DNA of 6,636 bases from Chloroflexota bacterium (GCA_017881985.1 JADGQH010000187.1:1-6636); one strand, 5' to 3'. Positions 1-6,200 are shown, counted from the first letter of the stretch. Notes: generated by a model from the letters alone, not told the origin. A program made the numbers and translations.

Positions 1-10
1 GGGGCGCGCC

Positions 11-691
11 TCAGATGAGGCCCTGGCGGATCGCGTAGGCGACCGCGTGGGTCCGGTTGCGGAGATCCAGCCGCGACGTCACGTCGTGGATGACGTTCTT
101 CACGGTCCGCTCGGAGAAGTAGAGCCGGCGGCCGACCTCGGCGGTGTCGTGGCCCTCGGCCAGCAGCCGGAGGACGGCGATCTCCCGCTCGGTGAGGCCC
201 GCGAAGGTCAGCCCGCGCGGATGCAGCACCTGGCGCTGCAGGCGCCCGACCTGCGAGAGGAGGCGGCCGAGGAGGTCCGGGGGGAGGGTCCCCTCCCCGA
301 CCGCGGCGGCCCGGATCGCGGTGGCAAGATGGCCCGCGGTCGCCTGGCTGCGCCGGACCACGCCGCTCACGCCCGCCTCGACCGCCGCCAGCAGCCCGGC
401 GTCGTCGACCTTCGCGACCAGCAGGACCAGGCGCTCGTGGCCTGCGGCCCGGAGACCGCGCAGCTCGCGGGTCGTCTCCTCGTCAACGTCGTCCGCGACG
501 ACCACCATGACCGCAGCGGCCTCGGCGGCGGACTCGGGGACGACGACGATGCCGGCCTGGTCGCGGAGGTGGGCCGCGAGACCGGCTCGCGACAGGGGGT
601 CGGCGCTCGCGATCGCGACGGAGATGCGATCGACCCGGGCCGTCAGCGCCGCGGCGGTCGGACGGATGGAGATCGGCGCGGCGGTCAACAT
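11..691 (-). CDS. LuxR/NarL-family transcriptional regulator with degenerate receiver domain
   Basis: This is a DNA-binding transcriptional regulator of 226 residues. Residues about 165-226 form a LuxR-type helix-turn-helix: LTEREIAVLRLLAEG, then the recognition helix around SERTVKNVIHDVTSRL (193-208), then RNRTHAVAYAIRQGLI at the C-terminus. Residues about 22-135 have the alternating strand/helix pattern of a response-regulator receiver, but the key residues are poor. The acidic pair is reduced to one Asp (ASADPL, D31). The region of the phospho-acceptor reads VVVADDVDEE after a shortened second helix. The usual Thr/Ser and Lys sites are not recognisable (VVRRS instead of a K motif). I infer a phosphorylation-independent pseudo-receiver. 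The ATG at 691 is preferred over the upstream ATG at 790 because GAAGGGG (706-700) lies 8 nt before it and the extra 33 residues look non-coding. No histidine kinase lies beside it. Its targets are unknown. Confidence 0.87.
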   Translation of the reverse strand: MLTAAPISIRPTAAALTARVDRISVAIASADPLSRAGLAAHLRDQAGIVVVPESAAEAAAVMVVVADDVDEETTRELRGLRAAGHERLVLLVAKVDDAGLLAAVEAGVSGVVRRSQATAGHLATAIRAAAVGEGTLPPDLLGRLLSQVGRLQRQVLHPRGLTFAGLTEREIAVLRLLAEGHDTAEVGRRLYFSERTVKNVIHDVTSRLDLRNRTHAVAYAIRQGLI

Positions 692-847
692 CTCGATGGC
701 CCCTTCCCCCTGCGCCGTCGCGGCAGTCCCGTTCAGGACCGGATCTCGCGACGACCGCGGCAAGGGTGCGCCCGCGGCACATCCGGGCACTTAACGCTGG
801 CATAACGGGCCGCTCTTCGGGCACTCGCGAGGGGGCGGACGGACGCC

Positions 848-859
848 GCCCGCGCGGGC
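848..859. repeat. 12-bp perfect palindrome
   Basis: GCCCGCGCGGGC is self-complementary across all 12 bases. No run of T follows on either strand, so it is not a textbook intrinsic terminator. It could be part of the transcript end of the upstream minus-strand gene, or simply a product of extreme GC content. Confidence 0.4.
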
Positions 860-862
860 CGG

Positions 863-891
863 CTCCACGGGTCGTCAGAGATGCCGTGGAG
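863..891. repeat. Inverted repeat, 8-bp stem with 13-nt loop
   Basis: CTCCACGG (863-870) is exactly complementary to CCGTGGAG (884-891). It lies about 50 bp past the stop of the minus-strand membrane gene. It could serve as a terminator-like hairpin lacking a U-tract, or as a binding site for a dimeric regulator upstream of the LuxR-type gene. The sequence does not decide between these. Confidence 0.45.
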
Positions 892-942
892 TCCGGACGC
901 GGGAGCAGTCGGTTCGGCAACGTGCTCGATCGAATCTGTACG

Positions 943-1695
943 TCAGGACGAGAGAGCGCTCTCGGCCACCCTGAGGTCCGCGAGGCCTGCCGGCGCGATG
1001 CCGGGGGCGCCAGACAGACGGTAGACCTTCCATCCCAGCACGAGATTGAAGACGATCAGGGCCAGGAACCCGACCACGGCGATCGGAGAGAGGGGATCGA
1101 TCAGGAGGCCGGATGCCGCTCCGATTCCGGTGACCCCCAGGGCGATCGTCGCTCCGCCGAAGCCCCTGCCAAAAGCAGGCGCACCGAGCATCGCCACTCC
1201 GAGGGCAATGAGGCCGATCGGCAGGAGGACGAGCCCGGCGGCCAGCAACGCATCGAAGATGCCCTGGTTCGCCTGCCACAGGAGGACGACCGTCGCCTGG
1301 TCCTGGAGGGTCGCGGCAGGAGCGTGATAGAGATCGGAAAGCCGGGTGGTCGCCACGTGCGGCAGCGCTCCGGCGGCGAGAAGCGCGAGGCCCACGATGC
1401 CCAGGACGCCCCCGGAGAGAGCGGGCGCGAGGCTCACTCCTCGCAGGGTGCGAGACAGGGCCACGAAGTGGATCGTCCAGAGGGCCATCACGACCAGGTA
1501 GAGGGAGTTCTCCAGCGTCCGAGCCGCTCTGATCTCCGGAAACCGTGCGACCGGTCCTTCGGGTCCTGCGGGATCCGCTCCAACGACTGCGCCGACGAAG
1601 AAGAAGACGAAGAGCAGCAGGGCGGCACCCAGGAGCCCCGCCAGACCGCCCCATCGCATGAGGCGCTTCTCCTCGGCGCGCGGCAACGAATTCAC
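943..1695 (-). CDS. DUF4386-like six-helix integral membrane protein
   Basis: This is a polytopic inner-membrane protein of 250 residues with no known reaction. Hydrophobic segments lie at about 18-40, 62-80, 91-112, 145-170, 179-199 and 203-222. The N-terminus is short and charged (RAEEKRLMRW). A loop after helix 1 carries DPAGPEG and RFPEIRAARTLEN, and a longer loop between helices 3 and 4 contains LSDLYHAPAATLQDQ. The overall pattern resembles DUF4386-type proteins, which are often found next to TetR regulators. That family call is from recognition only. I chose the GTG at 1695 because AAGGAGAGA (1709-1701) lies just upstream with 8 nt spacing after the AGGAG core, and because it keeps the charged residues before helix 1. 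An internal ATG at 1659 also has a GGAG upstream and is the main alternative. The gene is divergent from the TetR gene and is probably its main target. Confidence 0.8.
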   Translation of the reverse strand: MNSLPRAEEKRLMRWGGLAGLLGAALLLFVFFFVGAVVGADPAGPEGPVARFPEIRAARTLENSLYLVVMALWTIHFVALSRTLRGVSLAPALSGGVLGIVGLALLAAGALPHVATTRLSDLYHAPAATLQDQATVVLLWQANQGIFDALLAAGLVLLPIGLIALGVAMLGAPAFGRGFGGATIALGVTGIGAASGLLIDPLSPIAVVGFLALIVFNLVLGWKVYRLSGAPGIAPAGLADLRVAESALSS

Positions 1696-1707
1696 GACGC
1701 TCTCTCC

Positions 1708-1737
1708 TTGTCTGTACTTACGGCGTATACTTACGCT
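1708..1737 (+). promoter_or_regulatory. Predicted promoter of the TetR-family gene
   Basis: A -35-like TTGTCT (1708-1713) is separated by 18 bp from a -10-like TACGCT (1732-1737). The -10 box sits inside the second operator-like repeat, so a bound repressor would block it. Transcription would begin near 1744 and give a leader of about 78 nt. An alternative -10, TATACT (1726-1731), is a better hexamer but lacks a -35 at a usual distance. Confidence 0.45.
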
Positions 1738-1792
1738 GTACGTACCGTACGCGCACGGGTGCAAGCCTGTCAACACACAAACTTACGGTGTC
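1717..1792. promoter_or_regulatory. Three operator-like repeats CTTACGNYGTA in the divergent intergenic region
   Basis: Three 11-bp copies are visible: CTTACGGCGTA (1717-1727), CTTACGCTGTA (1730-1740) and CTTACGGTGTC (1782-1792). The first contains the perfect palindrome TACG-G-CGTA (1719-1727). The first two are 13 bp apart. An additional self-complementary GTACGTAC lies at 1738-1745. Short symmetric TAC...GTA elements between divergent genes are typical binding sites of TetR-family dimers. These copies overlap both predicted promoters, so I infer that they are the sites bound by the adjacent repressor. Confidence 0.6.
1744..1773 (-). promoter_or_regulatory. Predicted promoter of the membrane-protein gene
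   Basis: On the minus strand a perfect TTGACA (1773-1768) is followed after 18 bp by TACGGT (1749-1744). The start would be near 1737, so the two upstream operator-like repeats (1717-1740) lie at the start site and in the 5' leader. That position suits repression by the divergently encoded TetR protein. Confidence 0.55.
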
Positions 1793-1821
1793 AGCTAGAG
1801 TTCGAGCGCAGGAGGAAGCGG

Positions 1822-2496
1822 ATGGCCACCAGACCGAAACCGATCGCGACGCCCCGCCTCCCGCTGACCCGGGACCGGGTGCTGCTGAGCGCCCTCGAAC
1901 TCGCCGACCGGGACGGCATCGAGTCGCTCAGCATGCGAAAGCTCGGCCGGCGGCTCGGGGTCGAGGCGATGTCGCTGTACAACCACGTTGCCGACAAGGA
2001 CGATCTGTTGGACGGCCTCGCCGACATCGCCGTGGGCGAGATCGAGGTGCCATCGATCGGGGAGGACTGGAGGGCCGCGCTGCGTCGGCGGGCGATCTCG
2101 GCTCGCGAGATGCTGGCGCGCCACCCGTGGGCGGCGGGCCTGATGGAGTCGCGCACCAACCCCAGTCCGGCACGGTCGCGGTACCCCGAAGCCGTCCTCG
2201 GAAGCCTACGGCAGGCGGGCTTCTCGGTCGAGATGGCGATCCACGCCTTCTTCACCCTCGACAGCTACATCTACGGATTCGCGGTGCAGGAGCGGAACCT
2301 GCCGTCCGGTACCCCGGAGCAGCTCGCGAGCGTGGCGCAGGACATTCTCAGGGCGTTACCCCCAGCGGAGTATCCGTACCTCAACGAGGTCATCGTCGGG
2401 CACGTCCTGAAGCTCGGCTTCGACTACGCCGATGAGTTCGAATTCGGGCTTGACCTCATCCTCGACGGCCTCGGGGAGATCCGCGCAGGCGCCTGA
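1822..2496 (+). CDS. TetR-family transcriptional repressor (TetR_C_1-type ligand domain)
   Basis: This is a one-component regulator of 224 residues, the usual length for the family. Residues about 16-62 form the DNA-binding domain: LTRDRVLLSALELADRDG, then SLSMRKLGRRLGVEAMSLYN with the recognition helix, then HVADKDDLLDGLAD. The remainder is the helical dimerisation and ligand domain. It includes HPWAAGLMESR (101-111) and HAFFTLDSYIYGFAVQE (141-157), which resemble the C-terminal domain of classical TetR and its close relatives (PF02909 type). The ligand cannot be read from sequence. The ATG at 1822 is fixed by an excellent AGGAGG (1810-1815) six bases upstream; frames extending further left are not supported. 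The gene is divergent from the membrane-protein gene. The shared intergenic repeats suggest that it represses both that gene and itself. Confidence 0.93.
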   Translation: MATRPKPIATPRLPLTRDRVLLSALELADRDGIESLSMRKLGRRLGVEAMSLYNHVADKDDLLDGLADIAVGEIEVPSIGEDWRAALRRRAISAREMLARHPWAAGLMESRTNPSPARSRYPEAVLGSLRQAGFSVEMAIHAFFTLDSYIYGFAVQERNLPSGTPEQLASVAQDILRALPPAEYPYLNEVIVGHVLKLGFDYADEFEFGLDLILDGLGEIRAGA

Positions 2497-2562
2497 CACC
2501 CGCGACCGGCCAGCCAGGGGCGGCGAGCGAACACCGGACCCACCGGCCTGACGGCCGCCTGA

Positions 2563-2584
2563 TCGGGCAGCCGAACCTGCCCGA
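2563..2584. terminator. GC-rich hairpin downstream of the TetR-family gene
   Basis: TCGGGCAG (2563-2570) pairs perfectly with CTGCCCGA (2577-2584) around a 6-nt loop. It lies 67 bp past the TetR stop codon and about 50 bp before the next promoter-like box. There is no U-tract, so it may be a non-canonical terminator or an insulator. Function is inferred from position. Confidence 0.45.
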
Positions 2585-2635
2585 CGGGCGTGGCGTCAGC
2601 CGCCACGCAGGCTGGCGCGGCCCGAGCGCGACCCC

Positions 2636-2641
2636 TACACT
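2636..2641 (+). promoter_or_regulatory. Predicted -10 box, near-leaderless start of the membrane Ig-domain gene
   Basis: TACACT lies 8 bp before the ATG at 2650, and no Shine-Dalgarno sequence intervenes. With the usual 6-8 bp between -10 and the start point, transcription would begin at or within a base or two of the ATG. This would give a leaderless message. A clear -35 is not visible. Confidence 0.5.
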
Positions 2642-2649
2642 CCGCCACC

Positions 2650-3897
2650 ATGGGAGCACTCGTCACCCTCGCCTCGAAGGCGCTCGAGGTCGTGCCCGGC
2701 TCGGTCGCGTCGTGCACGGTGACCGTCAAGAACACCGGCACGGTCGTGGACCAGTTCACGATCGACGTCCTGGGCGACCCCGGCGCGTTTGCCTCCTCCG
2801 AGCCGCCGGCGCTCTCGCTCTTCCCTGGCGCCGAGGGGTCCGCGGTGGTCTCGTTCGCGCCGCCCCGCGACGCCGCCACACCGGCGGGCGCACTCCCGTT
2901 CGGGATCCGCGCGCGGTCGCAGGAGGATCCGGGAGGCTCGGCGGTCGAGGAGGGGGTCCTCGCGGTCGGGACGTTCAGCGACACGTTCGCCGAGCTCGTC
3001 CCGCGCGCATCGCGCGGGAGCCGCGGCGCCACCCACGAGCTTGCCGTCGACAACCGCGGCAACGCCCGCCTCAATGCCTCGATCACCGCCGCGGACCCGG
3101 ACCAGCTGCTCGGGTTCGACGTGCAGCCGCCTGGGCTCGTGGTCGACCCGGGCACGGCCGGATTCGCGAAGGTCCGTGTCCGACCAGCGAAGCGGTTCTG
3201 GCGCGGCCAGCCGAAGACGCGACCCTTCAAGGTGGCCGTTTCCGGTGACGACGGGCGGCCGATCGTCCTCGACGGCACGATGCTCCAGGAGGCGATCCTC
3301 CCGCGCTGGCTCGTGCCGGCGCTCCTGGCGCTGATCGGCCTGCTCCTCCTTGCCGCGATCCTGTGGGCCACCATCCTCCAGCCGGCGATCAAGAGCGCCA
3401 CGACGCAGGCGCTCGCCGACGCCGGGTTCACGCCGATCCCGAGCCTCGTCTCGGGAGGCGGTGGTGGTGGCGCGAGCCCCGCGCCCGGCGGAGGCTCACC
3501 GTCGCCGGCGGCCTCGCTCGCGCCGGGTGCCTCGGCAAGCCCGGTCGCCTCGGCCGGCCCGCCGACGCCCACGCCGGCCCCGGTGGGCAACGGCGTGCCG
3601 CAGGACGGCAGGCTGGCCGCGGACGGGTCCAACCCGCCGTCGGCCAAGTTCACGTCGACCTTCTACATGACCGACCTCGTCTTCGCGAACCCGAACGGCC
3701 GAGCCGGGACGCTCCAGCTCCTGCGGGACGGGTTCGTCCTGATCACGCTGCGGCTCGAGAACTTCCGCGATCTCGACTTCCACTACGTGACGCCGATCGT
3801 CATCCAGAAGGGGCAGACGCTGAGCTTCGCGGCCAGCTGCACCTCGTCCGGTGCGTGCGACCCGTCCGTCTACTACTCGGGGTTCGTCCGCCCCTGA
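2650..3897 (+). CDS. Single-pass membrane protein with two cytosolic Ig-like domains ('hydrolytic protein'/COG1470-like)
   Basis: The protein has 415 residues and no signal peptide. Residues about 4-110 and 111-212 look like two beta-sandwich domains (VVPGSVASCTVTVKNTGTV, then ELAVDNRGNARLNASI), similar to NEW3-type Ig folds. The basic stretch RPAKRFWRGQPKTRPFK (178-194) precedes one strong transmembrane segment (about 219-243). That predicts N-terminus in the cytosol and C-terminus outside. A Gly/Pro/Ser-rich linker (268-315) leads to a beta-rich C-terminal domain (about 333-415) containing FYMTDLVFANP, LENFRDLDFHYVTPIV and a CTSSGAC pair (C397, C403) that may form a disulfide. Actinobacterial relatives are annotated 'hydrolytic protein', but no catalytic residues are evident, so a scaffold or anchor role fits better. 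From memory, such genes occur near Streptomyces contractile injection loci. The ATG at 2650 is chosen over a GTG at 2590 because of the -10 box at 2636-2641. The next gene follows after 25 bp, probably in one operon. Confidence 0.82.
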   Translation: MGALVTLASKALEVVPGSVASCTVTVKNTGTVVDQFTIDVLGDPGAFASSEPPALSLFPGAEGSAVVSFAPPRDAATPAGALPFGIRARSQEDPGGSAVEEGVLAVGTFSDTFAELVPRASRGSRGATHELAVDNRGNARLNASITAADPDQLLGFDVQPPGLVVDPGTAGFAKVRVRPAKRFWRGQPKTRPFKVAVSGDDGRPIVLDGTMLQEAILPRWLVPALLALIGLLLLAAILWATILQPAIKSATTQALADAGFTPIPSLVSGGGGGGASPAPGGGSPSPAASLAPGASASPVASAGPPTPTPAPVGNGVPQDGRLAADGSNPPSAKFTSTFYMTDLVFANPNGRAGTLQLLRDGFVLITLRLENFRDLDFHYVTPIVIQKGQTLSFAASCTSSGACDPSVYYSGFVRP

Positions 3898-3922
3898 GGC
3901 GGCCGGGGATCCGGTGACAGGC

Positions 3923-6136
3923 ATGACGTCACGCCGCCGCGTCGGCGTCGCGGTCGCGGCGTGGTTCGCCGTGGCCATCACCGTGGTGCCGGCCCTTGCC
4001 GCGGTCACGAGCCAGGGCCGCGGCGTTCCCGGCAGCGGCCCGGCGGCGCCGGTGGCGATCTCCCTCGAGCCGGGCGTCAACACCCGGGTGTCGGTCAACG
4101 ACGACGGATCACAATTCCTCCGGATCGCGTCTGACGAGGCCGCGGTGAGCCCGGACGGCCGCTGGGTCACCTACCGGGCGTCGCTGGTCGGCGCCAACAC
4201 CCGGTCGGACAGCGTCCTGCTCGCGGATCGCGCGGCGGGGACGACCACGCAGATCTTCCCGGTCACGACCGCCCCGGTCGCCGGGACGTTCGACGGGCCG
4301 GTCGGGCCGATCGCGGTCGAGGAGCCGAGCGTCTCCGGGGACGGCTCGCTCGTCGCCTTCGGGCTGGCCAGCGGCAACCAGGCACCCACGATCATCCTCT
4401 GGCGTCGCGGGAGCGGGCTCACGTTCCCGTTGAGCGGGGCCCTGACGGGGAACGTGCCGGGGCTTGCCTACCTGAAGTCCTCGGCACTCCACCACCCACG
4501 GCTGTCGGCCGACGGGAGCGTCCTCGCGTTCCAGTCGGACGGCTACACGCCGCTGGCTACGCTGGCGGTTGTTGCTCCGCTGCCCGCCGGCTTCTACGTC
4601 CTCGTGCTGGCGACCGGACAGGTCGAAGCGGTGAGCGCAGCCACGGGCTCGACGACCCCGGGGCCGATCGGGCGGCAGTTCGGCTCCCTCGCCGTGTCGG
4701 CCGACGGCTCGGTGGTCGCGTTCGCCTCGAGCCAGAACCTGCTGCCCGCGGGGGCGTTCCTCGGATCGAACATCCGAGGCTTCCTGACGTCCATGCAGGT
4801 GTGGCGCCGCGATCGGTCCTCGCTGACGACCACGCTTGTCTCCGCGGCGAACGGCGCGCCGGCGGCCCGGACGAGTGACCACCCCGCCCTCTCGTCGGAC
4901 GGCGGCGTCGTCGCGTTCGAGTCGGACGCCGCCAACCTGGTCCCGGGTGATGCGAACGGGACCACCGACGTCTTCGCCTGGACGGCCGATGCGGGCGTCC
5001 GCCGGATCTCGACCGCCCCCGACGGGACGGAGGCCAACGATTCCAGCGCGTGGCCCGCCGTGTCGGCCGACGGTGGCTCGATCGCGTTCGCCTCGCGCGC
5101 CTCCAACCTCGTTCCGGGCGACACGAACGGCAACGCCTTTGCCCAGACGGACCGGGCAACCCCGTTCGACATCTTCGTGGCCGGACCCGAGACGGACCGG
5201 CTCGCGCGCGTCAGCGTCGGCGTCGGGCCGACCGAGGCCGACGACACGAGCCTGCGACCATCGCTCGCCCTCGGGGCGCGCCTCGTCTTCTTCGAGTCGC
5301 TGGCGACGAACCTGGTGCGCGGCGACACGAACGGCAACTCGGACATCTTCGTCCGGGAACGGCGCCCCGCGCAGCCGACACCGACTCCAACCCCAACCCC
5401 AACCCCAACCCCAACCCCAACCCCGACCCCGACACCGACACCCAAGCCGATCGTGAAGCCCGCGATCATCGTCTCGCCCAACCCGGTCGATTTCGGCAGC
5501 GTCCCCATCGGCACGCTCGGCACGACGCGGAGCGCGACGATCCTGAGCGTGGGGACTGGTCCCGCCGACATCGGCCCCATCGCGATCAGCGGCGCCGACG
5601 CGGGTGACTTCCTGCTCAGCGCGAACCCCTGCACCGGGACCAGCCTCGCGCCGGGGGCATCCTGCGTGCTCGGGATCCTCTTCATCGGTACGGCGGCCGG
5701 GACGCGGACGGCGATCCTCTCGGTAGCCTCGAACGCAGGACCCCCCGAGACGGTCCCGCTCGTCGCCGCGGTCGGCGTTGGCATCCTCCGCCTCGATCCC
5801 CCGACCGGCCCGACCGGCATTGTCACGATCGCCACGGGGGCCGGCTTCCCAGCGAACGCGCCGGTCGTGCTCACCTGGTCCGTCGGGATCACGCCCACGC
5901 CCCTCCAGCCGATCTTCACCGACACGAACGGTGCGTTCACGGCACAGGTCCTCGTGCTGCCGAAGGACCGCGAGGGGCCCCGGACGCTCAGCGCCGTCGC
6001 CACGCTCTCCGGCGTCCCGGCGGCGCCGGCGACCGCACCGTTCCTCGTCGTCGCCGGGACGGCAGCGCCGCCCGTCAGTGGCCTGATCCAGGTATTCCGC
6101 GACTCGTTCGGCCTGCCGATCATCCTGCGCCGGTGA
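3923..6136 (+). CDS. Secreted beta-propeller protein with Pro-Thr linker and choice-of-anchor-D Ig domain
   Basis: This exported protein has 737 residues. A basic N-terminus and hydrophobic core (MTSRRRVGVAVAAWFAVAIT...) end in PALAAV, a likely signal-peptidase site near residue 26. Residues about 50-485 hold seven repeats with the core (V/L)S.DG..VAF, starting near residues 75, 136, 193, 257, 322, 379 and 448. This fits a seven-bladed TolB/PD40-like propeller. Three blades carry D-x-N-G loops (GDANGTTDVF, GDTNGNAF, GDTNGNSDIF). Eleven Pro-Thr pairs (485-506) form a rigid linker. An Ig-like choice-of-anchor-D (HYDIN/ASPM-type) domain follows at about 512-616, beginning VSPNPVDFGSVPIGT and containing LAPGASCVLGILF. 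A final beta domain (617-737) begins LRLDPPTGPTG and ends ILRR. Propeller proteins of this kind usually bind proteins or sugars; no enzyme site is visible. A GTG at 3914, closer to the GGGG at 3905-3908, is an alternative start. The 25-bp gap to the previous gene suggests co-transcription. Confidence 0.83.
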   Translation: MTSRRRVGVAVAAWFAVAITVVPALAAVTSQGRGVPGSGPAAPVAISLEPGVNTRVSVNDDGSQFLRIASDEAAVSPDGRWVTYRASLVGANTRSDSVLLADRAAGTTTQIFPVTTAPVAGTFDGPVGPIAVEEPSVSGDGSLVAFGLASGNQAPTIILWRRGSGLTFPLSGALTGNVPGLAYLKSSALHHPRLSADGSVLAFQSDGYTPLATLAVVAPLPAGFYVLVLATGQVEAVSAATGSTTPGPIGRQFGSLAVSADGSVVAFASSQNLLPAGAFLGSNIRGFLTSMQVWRRDRSSLTTTLVSAANGAPAARTSDHPALSSDGGVVAFESDAANLVPGDANGTTDVFAWTADAGVRRISTAPDGTEANDSSAWPAVSADGGSIAFASRASNLVPGDTNGNAFAQTDRATPFDIFVAGPETDRLARVSVGVGPTEADDTSLRPSLALGARLVFFESLATNLVRGDTNGNSDIFVRERRPAQPTPTPTPTPTPTPTPTPTPTPTPKPIVKPAIIVSPNPVDFGSVPIGTLGTTRSATILSVGTGPADIGPIAISGADAGDFLLSANPCTGTSLAPGASCVLGILFIGTAAGTRTAILSVASNAGPPETVPLVAAVGVGILRLDPPTGPTGIVTIATGAGFPANAPVVLTWSVGITPTPLQPIFTDTNGAFTAQVLVLPKDREGPRTLSAVATLSGVPAAPATAPFLVVAGTAAPPVSGLIQVFRDSFGLPIILRR
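5375..5440 (+). repeat. Hexamer tandem repeat encoding (Pro-Thr)11
   Basis: Eleven in-frame hexamers encode Pro-Thr. The central six (5387-5422) are identical CCAACC units; the flanking ones are variants (CCGACA, CCGACT, CCGACC). The pure core with degenerate edges suggests growth by replication slippage. Read on the minus strand it is (TTGGGG)n, a strong G-quadruplex-forming pattern. Confidence 0.95.
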
Positions 6137-6149
6137 GCGAACACCGCGC
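6127..6149 (+). terminator. Hairpin overlapping the stop codon of the propeller gene
   Basis: CGGTG (6131-6135) pairs with CACCG (6142-6146) around a 6-nt loop. After a one-base bulge at 6130, GCG (6127-6129) pairs with CGC (6147-6149). It includes the TGA at 6134-6136. With no U-tract it is at best a weak or attenuating terminator before the next promoter-like box. Confidence 0.35.
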
Positions 6150-6176
6150 GACCGCGCCATCCCCCACCCGGTGGGC

Positions 6177-6182
6177 TACGCT
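6177..6182 (+). promoter_or_regulatory. Predicted -10 box of the zinc-ribbon gene
   Basis: TACGCT in the context GGGCTACGCTGC lies 18 bp before the ATG at 6201. It resembles the TACACT box at 2636-2641 (both read CTACRCT). Transcription would start near 6189 with a leader of about 12 nt. A small hairpin-forming CCCAC...GTGGG (6163-6175) sits immediately upstream. There is no clear -35. Confidence 0.45.
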
Positions 6183-6200
6183 GCACCCAACGAGCGAGCG

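Larger units (their letters stand above)
692..942. other. Gene-free spacer with two inverted repeats
   Basis: This stretch of about 250 bp lies between the stop of the membrane-protein gene and the start of the LuxR-type gene, both on the minus strand. Reading frames crossing it are unconvincing shadows. It holds two perfect inverted repeats (listed separately) and the ribosome binding site of the LuxR-type gene (706-700). The promoter of the LuxR-type gene should lie here, but I cannot place a convincing -35/-10 pair. An imperfect TTA/TAA symmetric element around 791-805 is the only AT-richer spot near its start. Confidence 0.5.

Noticed and set aside
47..805. Plus-strand frames opposite the LuxR-type gene
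   Set aside because: Arg/Asp/Gly-rich shadow translation with no domain; the minus strand encodes a clear LuxR-type helix-turn-helix.
766..1821. N-terminal extension of the TetR frame across the membrane-protein gene
   Set aside because: It runs through promoters and an opposite gene. The AGGAGG before the ATG at 1822 and the normal TetR length fix the true start.
2525..2536. 12-mer GAGCGAACACCG repeated at 6135-6146, in both intergenic regions before promoter-like boxes
   Set aside because: A 12-base match in 6.6 kb of skewed sequence is expected about once by chance, and its distance to the following start codons differs (about 125 and 66 bp).
2643..2653. GCCACCATGG around the start codon resembles the eukaryotic Kozak consensus
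   Set aside because: The whole context is bacterial (Shine-Dalgarno sequences, TetR and LuxR regulators, compact spacing); the match is a coincidence of GC-rich sequence.
3452..3500. Gly-codon run (GGTGGTGGTGG region) considered as a regulatory G-rich element
   Set aside because: It encodes the in-frame Gly/Ser/Pro linker just after the transmembrane helix and needs no further explanation.
5375..5440. Hexamer array considered as a true telomere or a CRISPR-like repeat
   Set aside because: It lies in frame inside a long coding sequence, encodes a common Pro-Thr linker, and has no spacers or chromosome-end context.
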